Positions 35,441 through 44,758 of a stretch of DNA of 64,000 nt are shown piece by piece; position 1 is the first letter of the stretch; each line of letters begins with the position of its first letter. Under the pieces are notes generated by a model. That model was given only the letters and a program-made list of their open reading frames with translations, was not told where the DNA came from and ran no database searches. A program made the translations under genes and the position numbers. The stretch is from Bin18 sp965200355 (GTDB lineage Bacteria > Desulfobacterota > Binatia > Bin18), in the NCBI GenBank assembly GCA_965200355.1, contig OZ241351.1:3162001-3226000 (forward strand). Direction: 5' to 3'.

Positions 35441-37180
35441 GTGCGCCAAAGAATCGTTATCAATTCGACCCCTCAAGAAGCTCGTGTGGCCCTGCTCGAA
35501 AACGAAACGCTCGTAGAGATCCATATTGAGCGGGCTCAGCAGCGCAATATCGCCGGCAATATCTATCTCGGGTGTGTGAACCGCGTCCTCCCAGGCATGC
35601 AGGCCGCGTTCGTTGATATCGGACTTGAAAAAGCCGGCTTCATCCATACTTCGGATGTGTTTGGCGGGCCCCTGCCTCCCGGTATGATGGATGCCACCGA
35701 CGACCAGGACCCAGACCCAGACGGTCTGCTGAACGCATTTGACCTGGCCGATTCGGACAGCGAGTTTGAAGAGGAAGAGTCTCCCGCGGATGCCGAGCCG
35801 AGACCCGCCCGTGGTCGCCGCCGCGCCCGTTCCGAGCCGCGTATTCCACTCGAACAGAAACTGAAAGAGAATCAGGAAATTCTTGTCCAAGTCGCCAAAG
35901 GGCCAATCGGGACGAAAGGGTCCCGACTCACCGCCCACCTCTCCCTGCCCGGACGGCAGTTGGTGTATACCCCGACGATAGGCCATATTGGGGTGTCCCG
36001 GCGGATTGCGGACAGCAAAGAGCGGAACCGGCTCAGACAAGCGGTTACCAGCCTGCGACCGGCCGAGGGCGGCTTTATTGTCCGCACCGCCTGTGAGGGG
36101 TTGACCAAAAAAGAAATTCACGACGACATGAAATTCCTGCTCAAACTCTGGGGCAGGATTACCAAAAAACGCGACCAGCACGCCGCCCCGACCCTCGTGC
36201 ACGACGATATGGACGTCATCCTGCGTATCATTCGGGATGTCTTCACCCCGGATGTCAATGAGATCATCATCGATAATGCGAATGACTACGAACGCATTAA
36301 TGAATTTATTGCGACCTTCCTGCCGCGTTTGACCGGCCGCGTGAAACTCCACGACAAACAGGCCCCCATATTCGAGCACTACAAAATTGAGCAGCAGATT
36401 ACCAAAGCGCTCGACCGACGGGTCCCCCTCAAATCTGGGGGTCATATCGTGATTGACCATACAGAAGCGCTCACGGCGATTGACGTGAACACCGGCCGCT
36501 TTGTTGGGAAACGGGACCAAGAAGAGACGATGCTGCACACCAACCTGGAAGCCGCCCAGGTGGTGGTCGAACAGCTCCGCCTGCGCAATATCGGGGGGCT
36601 CATTATCGTTGACTTTATTGATATGGAGCGTGCGGCCAACCGCACCAAGGTCACGGAAGCCCTCCGCGCAGCCCTGAAAAAAGATAAAACCCGCAGCCAT
36701 ATGCGGAAAATTAGCGAACTCGGGCTGGTGCAGATGACACGCAAACGGACGCGGGAAAGCCTCCAGCAGCAACTCTGCGCTCCCTGCGACTATTGCGACG
36801 GGCGGGGTCATAGACAGTCGGTGCCCACTATTACCTATAATCTCATCCGCCAGCTCCACAAAGAAGTCGCGCTTCAGCCGCACGCCCAAGCCGCCACCGT
36901 CTATGCCCATCCTGATGTCCTCGCTTTCTTATATGACGAGGAAGAAGAATGGTTAGATACCCTTGAGGCCCAACTCCAGACGCGCTTCTTTTTTCGGACT
37001 GACTCCAACTTTCATATAGAACAGTATGAAATCGAGATTACCGAAAAGCGGCCAACACCCAAGGCCAAACCGAAAAAAGCCCGTTCCAAGAAGAGCGCTA
37101 TCCCCAGCAAGCGGCGCGCCAGAAAACGGACCGCCCAGACCGCCAAACAGGAGCAGGGCGCGGACGCGGTATTGCTCTGA
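35441..37180 (+). CDS. rng: Ribonuclease E/G family protein
   Basis: A 579-residue single-strand endoribonuclease for rRNA processing and mRNA decay. It starts at GTG 35441, four bases after the radical SAM stop. The S1 domain (YLGCVNRVLPGMQAAFVDIG) is interrupted by an acidic linker near residues 85-125 (DDQDPDPDGLL; EFEEEESPADAEPRP). The catalytic DNase-I-like core includes ALTAIDVNTGRFVGK with the metal-binding Asp, and GGLIIVDFIDM. The zinc link is CAPCDYCDGRGH. The C-terminus is a lysine/arginine tail (KAKPKKARSKKSAIPSKRRA) likely to bind RNA. It is longer than E. coli RNase G but lacks the large RNase E scaffold. Confidence 0.94.
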   Translation: MRQRIVINSTPQEARVALLENETLVEIHIERAQQRNIAGNIYLGCVNRVLPGMQAAFVDIGLEKAGFIHTSDVFGGPLPPGMMDATDDQDPDPDGLLNAFDLADSDSEFEEEESPADAEPRPARGRRRARSEPRIPLEQKLKENQEILVQVAKGPIGTKGSRLTAHLSLPGRQLVYTPTIGHIGVSRRIADSKERNRLRQAVTSLRPAEGGFIVRTACEGLTKKEIHDDMKFLLKLWGRITKKRDQHAAPTLVHDDMDVILRIIRDVFTPDVNEIIIDNANDYERINEFIATFLPRLTGRVKLHDKQAPIFEHYKIEQQITKALDRRVPLKSGGHIVIDHTEALTAIDVNTGRFVGKRDQEETMLHTNLEAAQVVVEQLRLRNIGGLIIVDFIDMERAANRTKVTEALRAALKKDKTRSHMRKISELGLVQMTRKRTRESLQQQLCAPCDYCDGRGHRQSVPTITYNLIRQLHKEVALQPHAQAATVYAHPDVLAFLYDEEEEWLDTLEAQLQTRFFFRTDSNFHIEQYEIEITEKRPTPKAKPKKARSKKSAIPSKRRARKRTAQTAKQEQGADAVLL

Positions 37181-37457
37181 CCGCGCGGGCACTCAGAAAT
37201 TTATCAGTCGCCCGATAACGACCGGCCTGAGCGTGGGACGCTCTTTATACCGACGTCAGGTATTGGGCTGGCGATTCTGGCAACCCTTGGGGCCTTTGTC
37301 TGGAAGCTCGTCAACCCATAAATCCCTCACCTCGAATGGCGGATTTTTTAGATTTGCCTGGAGAAGCCTGGATGCCGGCTTGCGTAGAAACGACGGAAGG
37401 GACTGGATGGCTCCCCGGTCTCGTAGTGCTCGGCTTTTGCCGGCTGGAGCGGGAGCC
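37181..37457. other. Intergenic region with repeat-like sequence, no supported gene
   Basis: Between the RNase E/G gene and the convergent SDR gene. It contains a translatable but start-less hydrophobic stretch (GIGLAILATLGAFVWKLVNP, 37260-37320) and a segment CTGGATGCCGGCTTGCG followed by AACGACGG near 37370-37400, which resembles the widespread CCGGAATGACGG-type dispersed repeats. No promoter or terminator could be assigned. Confidence 0.4.
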
Positions 37458-38222
37458 CTACGTCAATGTCACCCCACCATCGACGATGATATTCTGACCA
37501 GTCACAAAATCCGAGGCTGGAGAGGCCAGAAAGAGGGCCGTGCCGACCAAGTCGCGCGGCTCGCCCAAACGACGCAACGGGGTCTGGCGCAGCATTTCTT
37601 TTTCGACCTCGGGTCGGGTGAGATGCGGTGCTGTCATGCCGGTGCGAATATAGCCGGGGCTGAAACAGTTGACACACACGCCGTGTCTCGCCCAGCGCAT
37701 GGCCAGCACCCGGGTGAGCTGAATGACCCCGGCCTTAGCGGTCGAATACGTCAGCCCTGAGTTGACAATCAGGCCCGAGATAGAAGCCGTATTCACAATT
37801 TTTCCGCCCCCGTGGTCTATCATATAGCGGCCGGCGGCCTGGCAGCACAGGAACACACCGGTCAGGTCAACATCGAGTTCTTCTTGCCAATCGGCTGGGC
37901 TGATATCTTCCGGCTTCCCAAGTTTGAGGATGCCGGCATTATTAAAGGCAAAATCCAGTCCGCCCAATTCTTCAGTGGTGGTCTGGATCAGCTTTTCCAC
38001 TTGGTCCTTTTGAGACACGTCCATAGCCAGCGAACGGGCCTGCCCATGCTGGGCGCGGATCTCGTTCGCCACGTTCTGGGCGGCCTCTTGATTGATATCG
38101 CTCACCACAACCGCCGCGCCGGCCTCGGCCAGGCCCAGGGCAATGGCGCGTCCCAGCCCCGAGCCGCCGCCGGTCACATACCCTCGCTTGCCGCTGACAT
38201 CGAATAGCCTATGTCCGCTCAT
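37458..38222 (-). CDS. Short-chain dehydrogenase/reductase
   Basis: A 254-residue classical SDR. NAD(P)-binding motif VTGGGSGLGRAIALGLAEAG, with Asp in VVVSDINQEA suggesting NAD preference, NNAGILKLGKPE, the catalytic Ser in NTASISGLIVNSG and the YxxxK pair in TYSTAKAGV, then PGYIRTGM. The C-terminus GQNIIVDGGVTLT is typical. The substrate is not predictable; many such enzymes act on 3-hydroxyacyl-CoA, steroid or sugar alcohols. It is monocistronic and divergent from the M20 peptidase gene. Confidence 0.92.
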   Translation of the reverse strand: MSGHRLFDVSGKRGYVTGGGSGLGRAIALGLAEAGAAVVVSDINQEAAQNVANEIRAQHGQARSLAMDVSQKDQVEKLIQTTTEELGGLDFAFNNAGILKLGKPEDISPADWQEELDVDLTGVFLCCQAAGRYMIDHGGGKIVNTASISGLIVNSGLTYSTAKAGVIQLTRVLAMRWARHGVCVNCFSPGYIRTGMTAPHLTRPEVEKEMLRQTPLRRLGEPRDLVGTALFLASPASDFVTGQNIIVDGGVTLT

Positions 38223-38414
38223 GGCCTATCCTTTTCTTCTCGTTTTTTCGGAGTCTGTTTGTAGCGAGCTTCTTCAGATGGAACAAGGCAAAGCAGCCGG
38301 CCGGGTCTGCCTGCGGCGTTGAAGAAGTCGTTTGAGTGTGGCATAAGCGCGGAACAGGTCAGTGGGAAGCGCTACGGCCAGGATTCTGCCCAGACACCAG
38401 CTAGGACAACCAGC

Positions 38415-39879
38415 ATGAAGACTTGGACTCAAAAATTGTACGCTCTTGACCGCCGTGTTTGGTGGTCTCTGCTCTTTGTCTTACCGCTCGTCTTTGTTCG
38501 ACCCCTGCCGGCACAGCCCCAGACCCTCCCGGACATCGACTGGCCGGCGGTTGAAAAAGAGGCGGGCGAGTTGCTCAGTCAGGTCGTACAGATTGACACC
38601 TCCAACCCGCCGGGGAACGAGACGGCCGCGGCCCAATTCTGGCAGCGCACCCTCACCCAGGAAGGCATTGAGGCCCAGGTCTATGAGTCGGAGCCGGGCC
38701 GGGGCATTATCTATGGCCGGCTCAAGGGCAGCGGCAAGAAAAAAGCGCTCATCCTCCTGCACCATCTCGATGTCGTCCCCGCCGACCCGGCAGAATGGGC
38801 GTTCGACCCGTTTGGCGGGGAGATCAAAGACGGCTATGTCCACGGGCGCGGGGCGATAGATTGTAAAGGCGTTGCAGTCGTCCAGTTTCTTGCGCTGGCC
38901 TTACTCAAGCAAAGTGGCCTGGCATTTGAACGCGATATTATTTTTCTCGGGACCGGAGATGAAGAGGTCGGTGGGAGAAAAGGCGCCGGCTGGTTTGTTG
39001 ACCAGCATTTCGACCTCATTGCTGACGCAGAGTTTCTCCTGACCGAAGGAGGCGGCATTCGACAGCGTGAGGGCAAGCGCTCGTATCGCGTTGCCGTGGC
39101 GGAAAAGGCCCCGTGTTGGATAGAACTCAAAGCGACCGGACCAGCAGGACATGGGTCGAGTCCGGTGCCCGAAACGGCGGTCAATCGCCTGGTGCGGGCC
39201 TTGGACAAAATCCGTCGCCATGAGACGGCCTTCAAGGTCGTGCCGGCGGTCCAAACGTATTTCAGTGCCCTGGCAGACTCCGCGGATGCAGAGACCGCGC
39301 AACACTACCGGGCGCTTGAACAGGCGCTCCAGGACGAGACGTTTCGCAAGCAATTCACGGCAAATCCGGGCCATAATGCCCTGGTGCGGAATACCATCTC
39401 CCTGACCGTTCTCAACGGCAGCCCGAAAACCAACGTCGTCCCAGCCTCGGCGTCCGCCCACCTTGACTGTCGCCTCCTGCCGGGGGAAGACCCGCACCAA
39501 TTCATCGCTGCGCTCAAACGGCTGGTGGACGACCCGCATATTCAGTTCTCAACGCTGCTCAACTTTCCTGCTGCTGCCTCGGACCCGGATACGCCCCTCT
39601 TTGAGGCGATCCGGTCTGTTGCCGCGCGCCGAGACCCGCACGCTCCGGTCCTGCCCAGCGTCCTGGGCGGTTTCACGGATACGCATTATTTCAGAGAAAA
39701 AGGCATTACCAGTTACGGCTTTTCCGGCTTAACGCTCACCGCCGAAGAGGCCCGGGGTGTAACACGGCCTGAACGAGCGGATGCCCCTGGCGGCCTTACG
39801 AGATGCCGTGCACGTGCTGCTGGAGGTCGTGCTGTCTCTTGACGCTCAGCCTGGAGGAGGACACGCGCATGGCAGTTAG
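38415..39879 (+). CDS. M20 family metallopeptidase, C-terminal frameshift
   Basis: A secreted zinc peptidase of the M20/M28-like carboxypeptidase group. A signal segment WWSLLFVLPLVFVRPLPAQP precedes TSNPPGNETAAAQFW, the metal ligands LLHHLDVVPADPAEW and HGRGAIDCKG, GTGDEEVGGRKGAGW with the catalytic Glu pair, and GHGSSPVPETAVNRL in the dimerisation domain. The written frame runs to 39842 with an aberrant tail. Removing one A at 39761-39762 restores GVHGLNERMPLAALRDAVHV, the normal M20 ending, and moves the stop to 39879, overlapping the next gene by 11 bases. That gives 487 residues. The defect is one base; it may be a sequencing error or a recent mutation. Confidence 0.88.
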
Positions 39880-40138
39880 TCACGACCTCCTGGCGATCCT
39901 GGTCTGTCCTGAGACCAAGCAGCCCGTGACATTGGCCCCGACCGCGCTGGTAGACACCCTCAACGTCCAGATTCAAAGCGGCAGCCTCAAAAACCGGGCC
40001 GGCGAGGTCGTCTCCGCGGCAATGGACGCCGCCCTGGTCCGTGAAGACCAACGCTATTGCTACCCCATTCGAGACGATATCCCGGTCATGTTGATTGACG
40101 AAGCCATTCCCCTGCCCCGACTCGAAGAAGCCGACTAG
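39869..40138 (+). CDS. Trm112/UPF0434-like zinc-ribbon protein
   Basis: An 89-residue protein, MAVSHDLLAILVCPETKQPV to RYCYPIRDDIPVMLIDEAIP. This is the YcaR/Trm112p-like fold: the LLAILVCPETK start and the late YPIRDDIPVMLIDEA are diagnostic. One Cys is retained in each half rather than a full pair, so zinc binding is uncertain. Eukaryotic Trm112 activates methyltransferases; the bacterial role is not settled. Its start lies within the restored end of the M20 gene, indicating coupling. Confidence 0.85.
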   Translation: MAVSHDLLAILVCPETKQPVTLAPTALVDTLNVQIQSGSLKNRAGEVVSAAMDAALVREDQRYCYPIRDDIPVMLIDEAIPLPRLEEAD

Positions 40139-40220
40139 CCAGATTCCCGCTTATGCGGGAATGACGGACGGCTACACCCCAGCCTGCATTGCACCCGGTT
40201 TGCCGGGCTGGAGGGGCGAC
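40139..40220. repeat. Dispersed repeat with perfect hairpin
   Basis: ATTCCCGC (40143-40150), loop TTAT, GCGGGAAT (40155-40162) form a perfect 8-bp stem followed by GACGGACGG. A second palindromic block around CCCGGTTTGCCGGG follows near 40193-40206. It lies between the convergent Trm112-like and TonB receptor genes and could serve as a bidirectional terminator; the pattern is a common dispersed repeat type. Confidence 0.65.
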
Positions 40221-40251
40221 CCCTGCGTCACCCCTCCCCCGTGCTCTTGCG

Positions 40252-42558
40252 CTAGAACGTTATCCGCAAGCCGACCGTCACCACCCGGCCGGGCTCAAAG
40301 ACTTCTCGTCCGGTAAACGGATTCTCGCGGGTGATATGCTCGTGATAGTTTTTGTCGAACAAGTTCTCGACCCGCACCATGAGTTCGTGCCGCCCGAGAA
40401 ATCGCCAGCCAGCCCCGATATCGACCGTCACATGCCCCTGTGTCGCGTCTTCGCCAAACGCAGTATCAATGCGATGCTGGCTCTGAACCAGGCGCAGCGT
40501 GGGGTTGAACCACAGGCCCCAGTGCGGATGCTCGTAGCGCAGGCCGAGCCGGCCTTCCAAAGGCGGAATCTCGGACAGCGCCCGGTCATTTTCCTCGTTT
40601 TCTCCATGCACATAGGCAAAGGAGCCGTGTAGCAGCAGGTTTTCGCGCAGGACATAGCTCAGGCTCAGGTCTGCGCCCAGCAAGGTGGCGTGATCGATAT
40701 TGCGAAATCCGCGCAGATTGCACGGCCCGTGCGGACACTGGAAAGCCCGGTCCAGAATGTATTGCAGAATGTAGTCTTCGATCCGGTTGTAGAAGAGGGC
40801 CCCGTCCACGGCCAAGCGGCCCCACCTGGTGTGGATGCCCGTATCGACCTCAAAGCTCGCTTCCGGGTCCGGGCCGGGATTGCCGATATAAAACCCGCCC
40901 GGCCCAGGTCCGAGCGCCAAATACCGCTCGGTCGCATCCGCGGTGCGCACAGCGCGGCCCACCCCGACAAACAGGTCAAGCCAGGATACCGGCGAGTAGA
41001 CCAGCCGAGCGTTGGCGCTGACATTCGTCTCAAAAGCGTCCACGTCATCGGCACCGTCACCGTAATAGGCATGGTACTGCATACGCTCGGCCGGGCCCGG
41101 ATTCGCACCGGCATCAACAAAATCGACCCGTGCGCCAACGGTCAGACGCCACTGCGGCGCCGGCAGATAGATGTATTCTCCAAAAATGCCCCCATCCACG
41201 ATGTGCGTCTCCGGCCAGGCGTGGAAATAGCGAGTGGTGCCGGCCATGTCGCCGCTGAGAAACGACAGATGATTGGTCCCCTCGCGCTCAAGTCGGTACA
41301 CATCCCCGCCAAGCGACAAGCGGCCCCCAAAGTCCGGCAGGATGTTCGCTTGCGCCCGTCCACCGAATGTTCGAGCGTCCAGCGGAAAGACAATGCGCCT
41401 GACCGGGTGAGCGTGTCCGCCATGCCCATGATCCAGCGTGTCGTCGTGGCCGTGCCCGGTCATGTCATCGTGGCTATCCCCATCTTCATGTCCGTGGCCA
41501 TGCCCGGCGGGATGCCCAGAGCCATCCTGCCTACCGGGGCCGGAACCGTCCTGCAAGCCTCCACCGGCGCCACTCCCGGCCCGGTGAGGCTTATGCTCAT
41601 TGTTCATACGATGGTGCACGTAGTTGTAGTAGCCGCTGAATTGCAGGCTCTCCACAAGCGGGAATGGATTGCTGAACGTATAGGACACGGAGCCAAGATA
41701 GGCGTCGTCTTCTTCCAGGTGCAGCGGCAGCGCATCGAAACGGGTATCCCGGTCAGATTCCCGGCTGATGGACAGGGAAAAGCGATGGTCGGCGTGCGGT
41801 TGCCACAGCAGGGTACCGGAGACCGATTGGCTCTGAAACCCGGACTGTATCCGCTCTCCGTCACCCGAGTCATAGTCCTGATAATCGCGGTAGCCCCCAG
41901 CCAGCCGAAACGCCAAGGTCGGCCCACCGGCACTGATCGACGCCTTGGTGCTAAACCCGTTGTAATTGCTGGCATAGGCCGCTCCAACCGACCCCTGCGC
42001 CTCCCAGTCGGGTGAAAGCTCCGGTTTCTTGGTGACCAGATTGATCGTTCCGCCGATGCTGCTCGGACCTCGCGTGACCGAGTACGGCCCCTTGATCACT
42101 TCGATGGCTTCCAGCTCATCCACATCCAGCAGCGAGGTCGGCGGGTCCATGCGAAACGGCCCGCCTCCCCATATCTTTGTGCCATTGGTCATGACACTCA
42201 AACGGTCTTCCCGCAGCCCACGAATAACCGGGTCAAGATTGATGCCACCGCTGCGCTTGCCGGTCACGCCGGCGACACTGCTCTTCAGGACCTCGGCAAC
42301 ATCATTGGCCTGAGCTTCCTGGATTTGCTCAGCCGTCACCACAGATGCCACCGCTCCGCTGGCGGGGGCAATGCGTTCGACTGCGACGATCATATCTTCC
42401 AGGGCGACCGTCTCCGCTTGTGTGAGTTCTTCTCCAGAGTCCGCAGTCTCTGCCTGGGCTTGCCCCCAGCTCGGCCGTTCTCCCATGGCCACAGACAGCC
42501 ACACAGCCAGCAAGCTCACCACCCCTCTTCTCCAGCTTCCTGCGTACAGTTCTCGCAT
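40252..42558 (-). CDS. TonB-dependent outer-membrane receptor with His-rich loop
   Basis: About 768 residues: signal peptide (VVSLLAVWLSVAMGERPSWG), a plug domain (VVTAEQIQEAQANDVAEVLK; INLDPVIRGLREDRLSVMTN; VIKGPYSVTRGPSSIGGTIN) and a 22-strand type barrel ending VVTVGLRITF with terminal Phe. An extracellular loop near residues 325-385 is very His/Asp/Gly-rich (GHGHGHEDGDSHDDMTGHGH), as in copper or zinc receptors of the OprC/NosA/ZnuD kind. The start at 42558 has GGCGGAG upstream; the longer frame to 42627 crosses the operator. It is divergent from the Csp copper-storage gene across a perfect dyad, which favours copper as cargo; zinc is possible. Confidence 0.9.
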   Translation of the reverse strand: MRELYAGSWRRGVVSLLAVWLSVAMGERPSWGQAQAETADSGEELTQAETVALEDMIVAVERIAPASGAVASVVTAEQIQEAQANDVAEVLKSSVAGVTGKRSGGINLDPVIRGLREDRLSVMTNGTKIWGGGPFRMDPPTSLLDVDELEAIEVIKGPYSVTRGPSSIGGTINLVTKKPELSPDWEAQGSVGAAYASNYNGFSTKASISAGGPTLAFRLAGGYRDYQDYDSGDGERIQSGFQSQSVSGTLLWQPHADHRFSLSISRESDRDTRFDALPLHLEEDDAYLGSVSYTFSNPFPLVESLQFSGYYNYVHHRMNNEHKPHRAGSGAGGGLQDGSGPGRQDGSGHPAGHGHGHEDGDSHDDMTGHGHDDTLDHGHGGHAHPVRRIVFPLDARTFGGRAQANILPDFGGRLSLGGDVYRLEREGTNHLSFLSGDMAGTTRYFHAWPETHIVDGGIFGEYIYLPAPQWRLTVGARVDFVDAGANPGPAERMQYHAYYGDGADDVDAFETNVSANARLVYSPVSWLDLFVGVGRAVRTADATERYLALGPGPGGFYIGNPGPDPEASFEVDTGIHTRWGRLAVDGALFYNRIEDYILQYILDRAFQCPHGPCNLRGFRNIDHATLLGADLSLSYVLRENLLLHGSFAYVHGENEENDRALSEIPPLEGRLGLRYEHPHWGLWFNPTLRLVQSQHRIDTAFGEDATQGHVTVDIGAGWRFLGRHELMVRVENLFDKNYHEHITRENPFTGREVFEPGRVVTVGLRITF

Positions 42559-42605
42559 CGTGTTGTTCTCCGCCTGGCGCGCTCTGATGGTATGGTTCCC
42601 GGACT

Positions 42606-42635
42606 GACAGGGTATGATAGACTTCATACCCTGTC
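42606..42635. promoter_or_regulatory. Perfect 30-bp dyad in divergent TonB receptor/Csp promoter region
   Basis: Arms GACAGGGTATGA (42606-42617) and TCATACCCTGTC (42624-42635) are perfect complements around a six-base spacer TAGACT. It lies 47 bases from the receptor start and 37 bases from the Csp start, the right place for one metal-responsive operator serving both genes. No regulator gene is adjacent and it does not match the zinc-island element. Confidence 0.7.
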
Positions 42636-42672
42636 GTGGAAGTCAAAAACAGACGGGTAAAGGAGTGAGGGT

Positions 42673-43167
42673 ATGGACGTACACGAGAAGAATAATACTG
42701 CCCCGGTTGAGTCGGCCTCAATCAAACGCCGCGATGTCCTGCTGGGCGTCTCGGGCGCGGCCCTGGCCGGGCTTATGGCCTCTCCAGTCCTCGCCGCCCC
42801 TCACGAACACGCTGAGCATACCCAGCCCGCAGAGACCTCGAGACACCGCACCCTCGTCCTGACGGCGCAAGCCTGCGTGGGTGTCGGAGCGATGTGCCTG
42901 AAGCATTGTCTGAACCTTTTTGCGACAGGGGACACCTCGCTGTCCGCCTGTGCTGCGCGCCTTCAGGAAATGAGCGCGGTGAGTGAAGCGCTAGGCGGAC
43001 TCGCCGCGGCCGACTCCGCCCATCTCAAAGCCTTTATGCCGGTCTGCATAGCCGTGCATGAAGCCTGCGAGGAGGAGTGCCGCAAACACACCCACCATCC
43101 GGTCTGCATAGAGACCGCCGAGGCCTGCGCTCAAGTCACAGCAGAATGCAAAAAAGTGATGGCCTGA
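42673..43167 (+). CDS. Tat-exported four-helix-bundle copper storage protein (Csp1-like)
   Basis: A 164-residue protein with a twin-arginine signal, KRRDVLLGVSGAALAGLMAS, ending near residue 36, so it is exported folded. The mature part is helical with Cys spaced along the helices: AQACVGVGAMCLKHCLNLF, LSACAARL, PVCIAVHEACEEECRKH and PVCIETAEACAQVTAECKKV, ten in all. This is the pattern of Csp proteins that line a four-helix bundle with Cys thiolates and store many Cu(I) ions. A short His-rich segment (PHEHAEH) follows the signal. It is divergent from the His-rich TonB receptor, consistent with coupled copper import and storage outside the cytoplasm. Confidence 0.88.
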   Translation: MDVHEKNNTAPVESASIKRRDVLLGVSGAALAGLMASPVLAAPHEHAEHTQPAETSRHRTLVLTAQACVGVGAMCLKHCLNLFATGDTSLSACAARLQEMSAVSEALGGLAAADSAHLKAFMPVCIAVHEACEEECRKHTHHPVCIETAEACAQVTAECKKVMA

Positions 43168-43230
43168 GCAACCTTTTGCTCCTCTTTCCTCTGGGGAGGG
43201 CTCTTCAGTCCAGTATCGGATAACTCTGCG

Positions 43231-44103
43231 TTAGCCCGACCGAGGCTTCCGGGCAGGCCGCTTTCCGGCAGCTTGTTGTGGACGAGCGCTTTTTGAACCG
43301 GTAGCGGCGCGTTTACGTGGCTGGAGACTGTCAAACGCATAATCGTAATCGGTACGCAGCGGCGCGTGGTCAGAAAAGCGCTCTTGCGTGTAAATCACGG
43401 CCTGGGTTGCCAGTTTAGCCAACCCAGGGGTGACCACCTGATAATCGATCCGCCAGCCAACATTTTTTGCCCAGGCCTGGCCGCGGAACGACCACCACGT
43501 ATAGGCTTCCGCGTCAGGATTAACCCGCCGAAACGCATCCACCAGACCGATTTCGTCAAACACCTGCGTCAGCCAGGCGCGTTCTTCGGGCAGAAAGCCG
43601 GAGTTCTGCTGATTACTCCGCCAATTTTTGATGTCCTTCTTCGTATGGGCGATATTCCAGTCCCCACACACCACCACATGCCGGCGACTGGCGCGCAGCG
43701 CTTTGAGTTCCGGCAAGAGCTGGTCCATGAACTGATATTTGACGCGCTGGCGCTCCTCAGAACTCGACCCGGACGGCAGGTAGAGCGAGATGACCGCAAG
43801 CCGGCCAAAGTCCGCCCGCAGATAGCGCCCCTCGCGGTCTGCGTCCGCCCAGCCCCAGCCAATACGGACCCTATCCGGTTGCCGTCGGGCATAGATGCCA
43901 ACCCCGGAATAGCCCGGCTTTTCTGCGTAGTGAAACGTTCCGGTCAGGGCTCCGGCTTCCTGGTAGGTTGGGATGACATCCTTTTCCTGAGCCTTGAGTT
44001 CCTGGACACACACTATGTCGGCGTTTTGTTGCTCCAGCCACCCAAAAAATCCTTTGCGCGCCGCCGACCGAATGCCATTCAGGTTACAGGTAATAATCCG
44101 CAT
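43231..44103 (-). CDS. xthA: Exodeoxyribonuclease III
   Basis: A 290-residue AP endonuclease/3'-exonuclease for base-excision repair. Motifs of the Mg-dependent EEP fold: RIITCNLNGIRSAARKGF, CVQELKAQEKD with the catalytic Glu, YSGVGIYARR, VVCGDWNIAHTKKDIKNW, NVGWRIDYQVV and SDHAPLRTDY with the catalytic His. The start MRIITCNLNG at 44103 is standard; the longer frame is spurious. A basic C-terminal tail (RKRAATGSKSARPQQAAGKR) is an addition to the core fold. It is convergent with the Csp gene. Confidence 0.96.
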   Translation of the reverse strand: MRIITCNLNGIRSAARKGFFGWLEQQNADIVCVQELKAQEKDVIPTYQEAGALTGTFHYAEKPGYSGVGIYARRQPDRVRIGWGWADADREGRYLRADFGRLAVISLYLPSGSSSEERQRVKYQFMDQLLPELKALRASRRHVVVCGDWNIAHTKKDIKNWRSNQQNSGFLPEERAWLTQVFDEIGLVDAFRRVNPDAEAYTWWSFRGQAWAKNVGWRIDYQVVTPGLAKLATQAVIYTQERFSDHAPLRTDYDYAFDSLQPRKRAATGSKSARPQQAAGKRPARKPRSG

Positions 44104-44222
44104 CTGAGCCGCCACCTTGCCCCACCGTCCGCAGAGGGTCAACAGCCAGCGTGCTCGACACAACCGCCGGCCTTGGCTACATATACACGAGCCTGCCACT
44201 AGCCCTTACTCAAGGAGGAGAC

Positions 44223-44702
44223 ATGACACAGTTACACATTGGAGGAGAAGTGCAGTTACCCCAAGCTTTTGGTTTTACTGCGTTACGTTCGCTCTCGGAC
44301 CAGATTGAGGACGTGGGCCATCTTATTCCCGGCCGGGAGGGCAGTGCGGTCCGGCTCCAGGCGCTATTGGAGCAGGTCAGGCCCAAAGAAACCGTCCGCT
44401 ACATCACCCTTGAGTCTACTGACGGAAAATTTTCTGCCAGCGTACCGCTAGAAGCCGTGCAAGAGGGAATCGTTGCGTATCGCTTCCATGACGCAGCCCT
44501 GCCAGAAAAAAAAGGCGGGCCGTATCGCTTTTTTATTCCAAACGTTGCCGAGTGCCATATGGATGAGATTGACGCCTGCGCCAATGTCAAATTTCTGGGC
44601 CGCATCTCTCTGAGCCAGGAGAAAGGCCGGGACTTGCGACCGACAAACCCACAGGCGCATGAGGAACATCATCAAAAGCCCGGTCACGAGCATCTGGACT
44701 GA
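44223..44702 (+). CDS. Small molybdopterin-oxidoreductase-like domain protein
   Basis: A 159-residue protein starting MTQLHIGGEVQLPQAFGFTA after GGAGGAGAC. It resembles the sulfite-oxidase-type molybdopterin-binding fold in part: VRLQALLEQVRPKETVRYIT, FSASVPLEAVQEGIVAYRF, and GGPYRFFIPNVAECHMDEID, where GGPxR is a family hallmark. It lacks the cofactor-ligand Cys region and is much shorter than active enzymes, so it may be a non-catalytic fragment or binding protein. The C-terminal tail is His-rich (AHEEHHQKPGHEHLD). No signal peptide is seen. Confidence 0.65.
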   Translation: MTQLHIGGEVQLPQAFGFTALRSLSDQIEDVGHLIPGREGSAVRLQALLEQVRPKETVRYITLESTDGKFSASVPLEAVQEGIVAYRFHDAALPEKKGGPYRFFIPNVAECHMDEIDACANVKFLGRISLSQEKGRDLRPTNPQAHEEHHQKPGHEHLD

Positions 44703-44707
44703 ACAGC

Positions 44708-44727
44708 GGGGGCAGTCGGCTGCCCCC
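44708..44727. terminator. Bidirectional hairpin between convergent genes
   Basis: GGGGGCAG (44708-44715), loop TCGG, CTGCCCCC (44720-44727): a perfect 8-bp GC-rich stem six bases after the molybdopterin-like gene and 31 bases before the convergent lactonase-family stop. There is no T-run, so termination efficiency is uncertain. Confidence 0.55.
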
Positions 44728-44758
44728 TGCATTCCAGAGACCCGGCGCTCGGCTACGC

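Noticed and set aside
35279..36910. 543-residue minus-strand ORF opposite the RNase E/G gene
   Set aside because: Antisense shadow; the plus-strand gene has all catalytic motifs.
37200..37321. Small membrane peptide ending GIGLAILATLGAFVWKLVNP
   Set aside because: The frame has no ATG, GTG or TTG start in a suitable place and is continuous with the region just after the RNase stop.
40690..42015. 441-residue plus-strand ORF opposite the TonB receptor
   Set aside because: Antisense shadow; the receptor frame has plug, barrel and terminal Phe.
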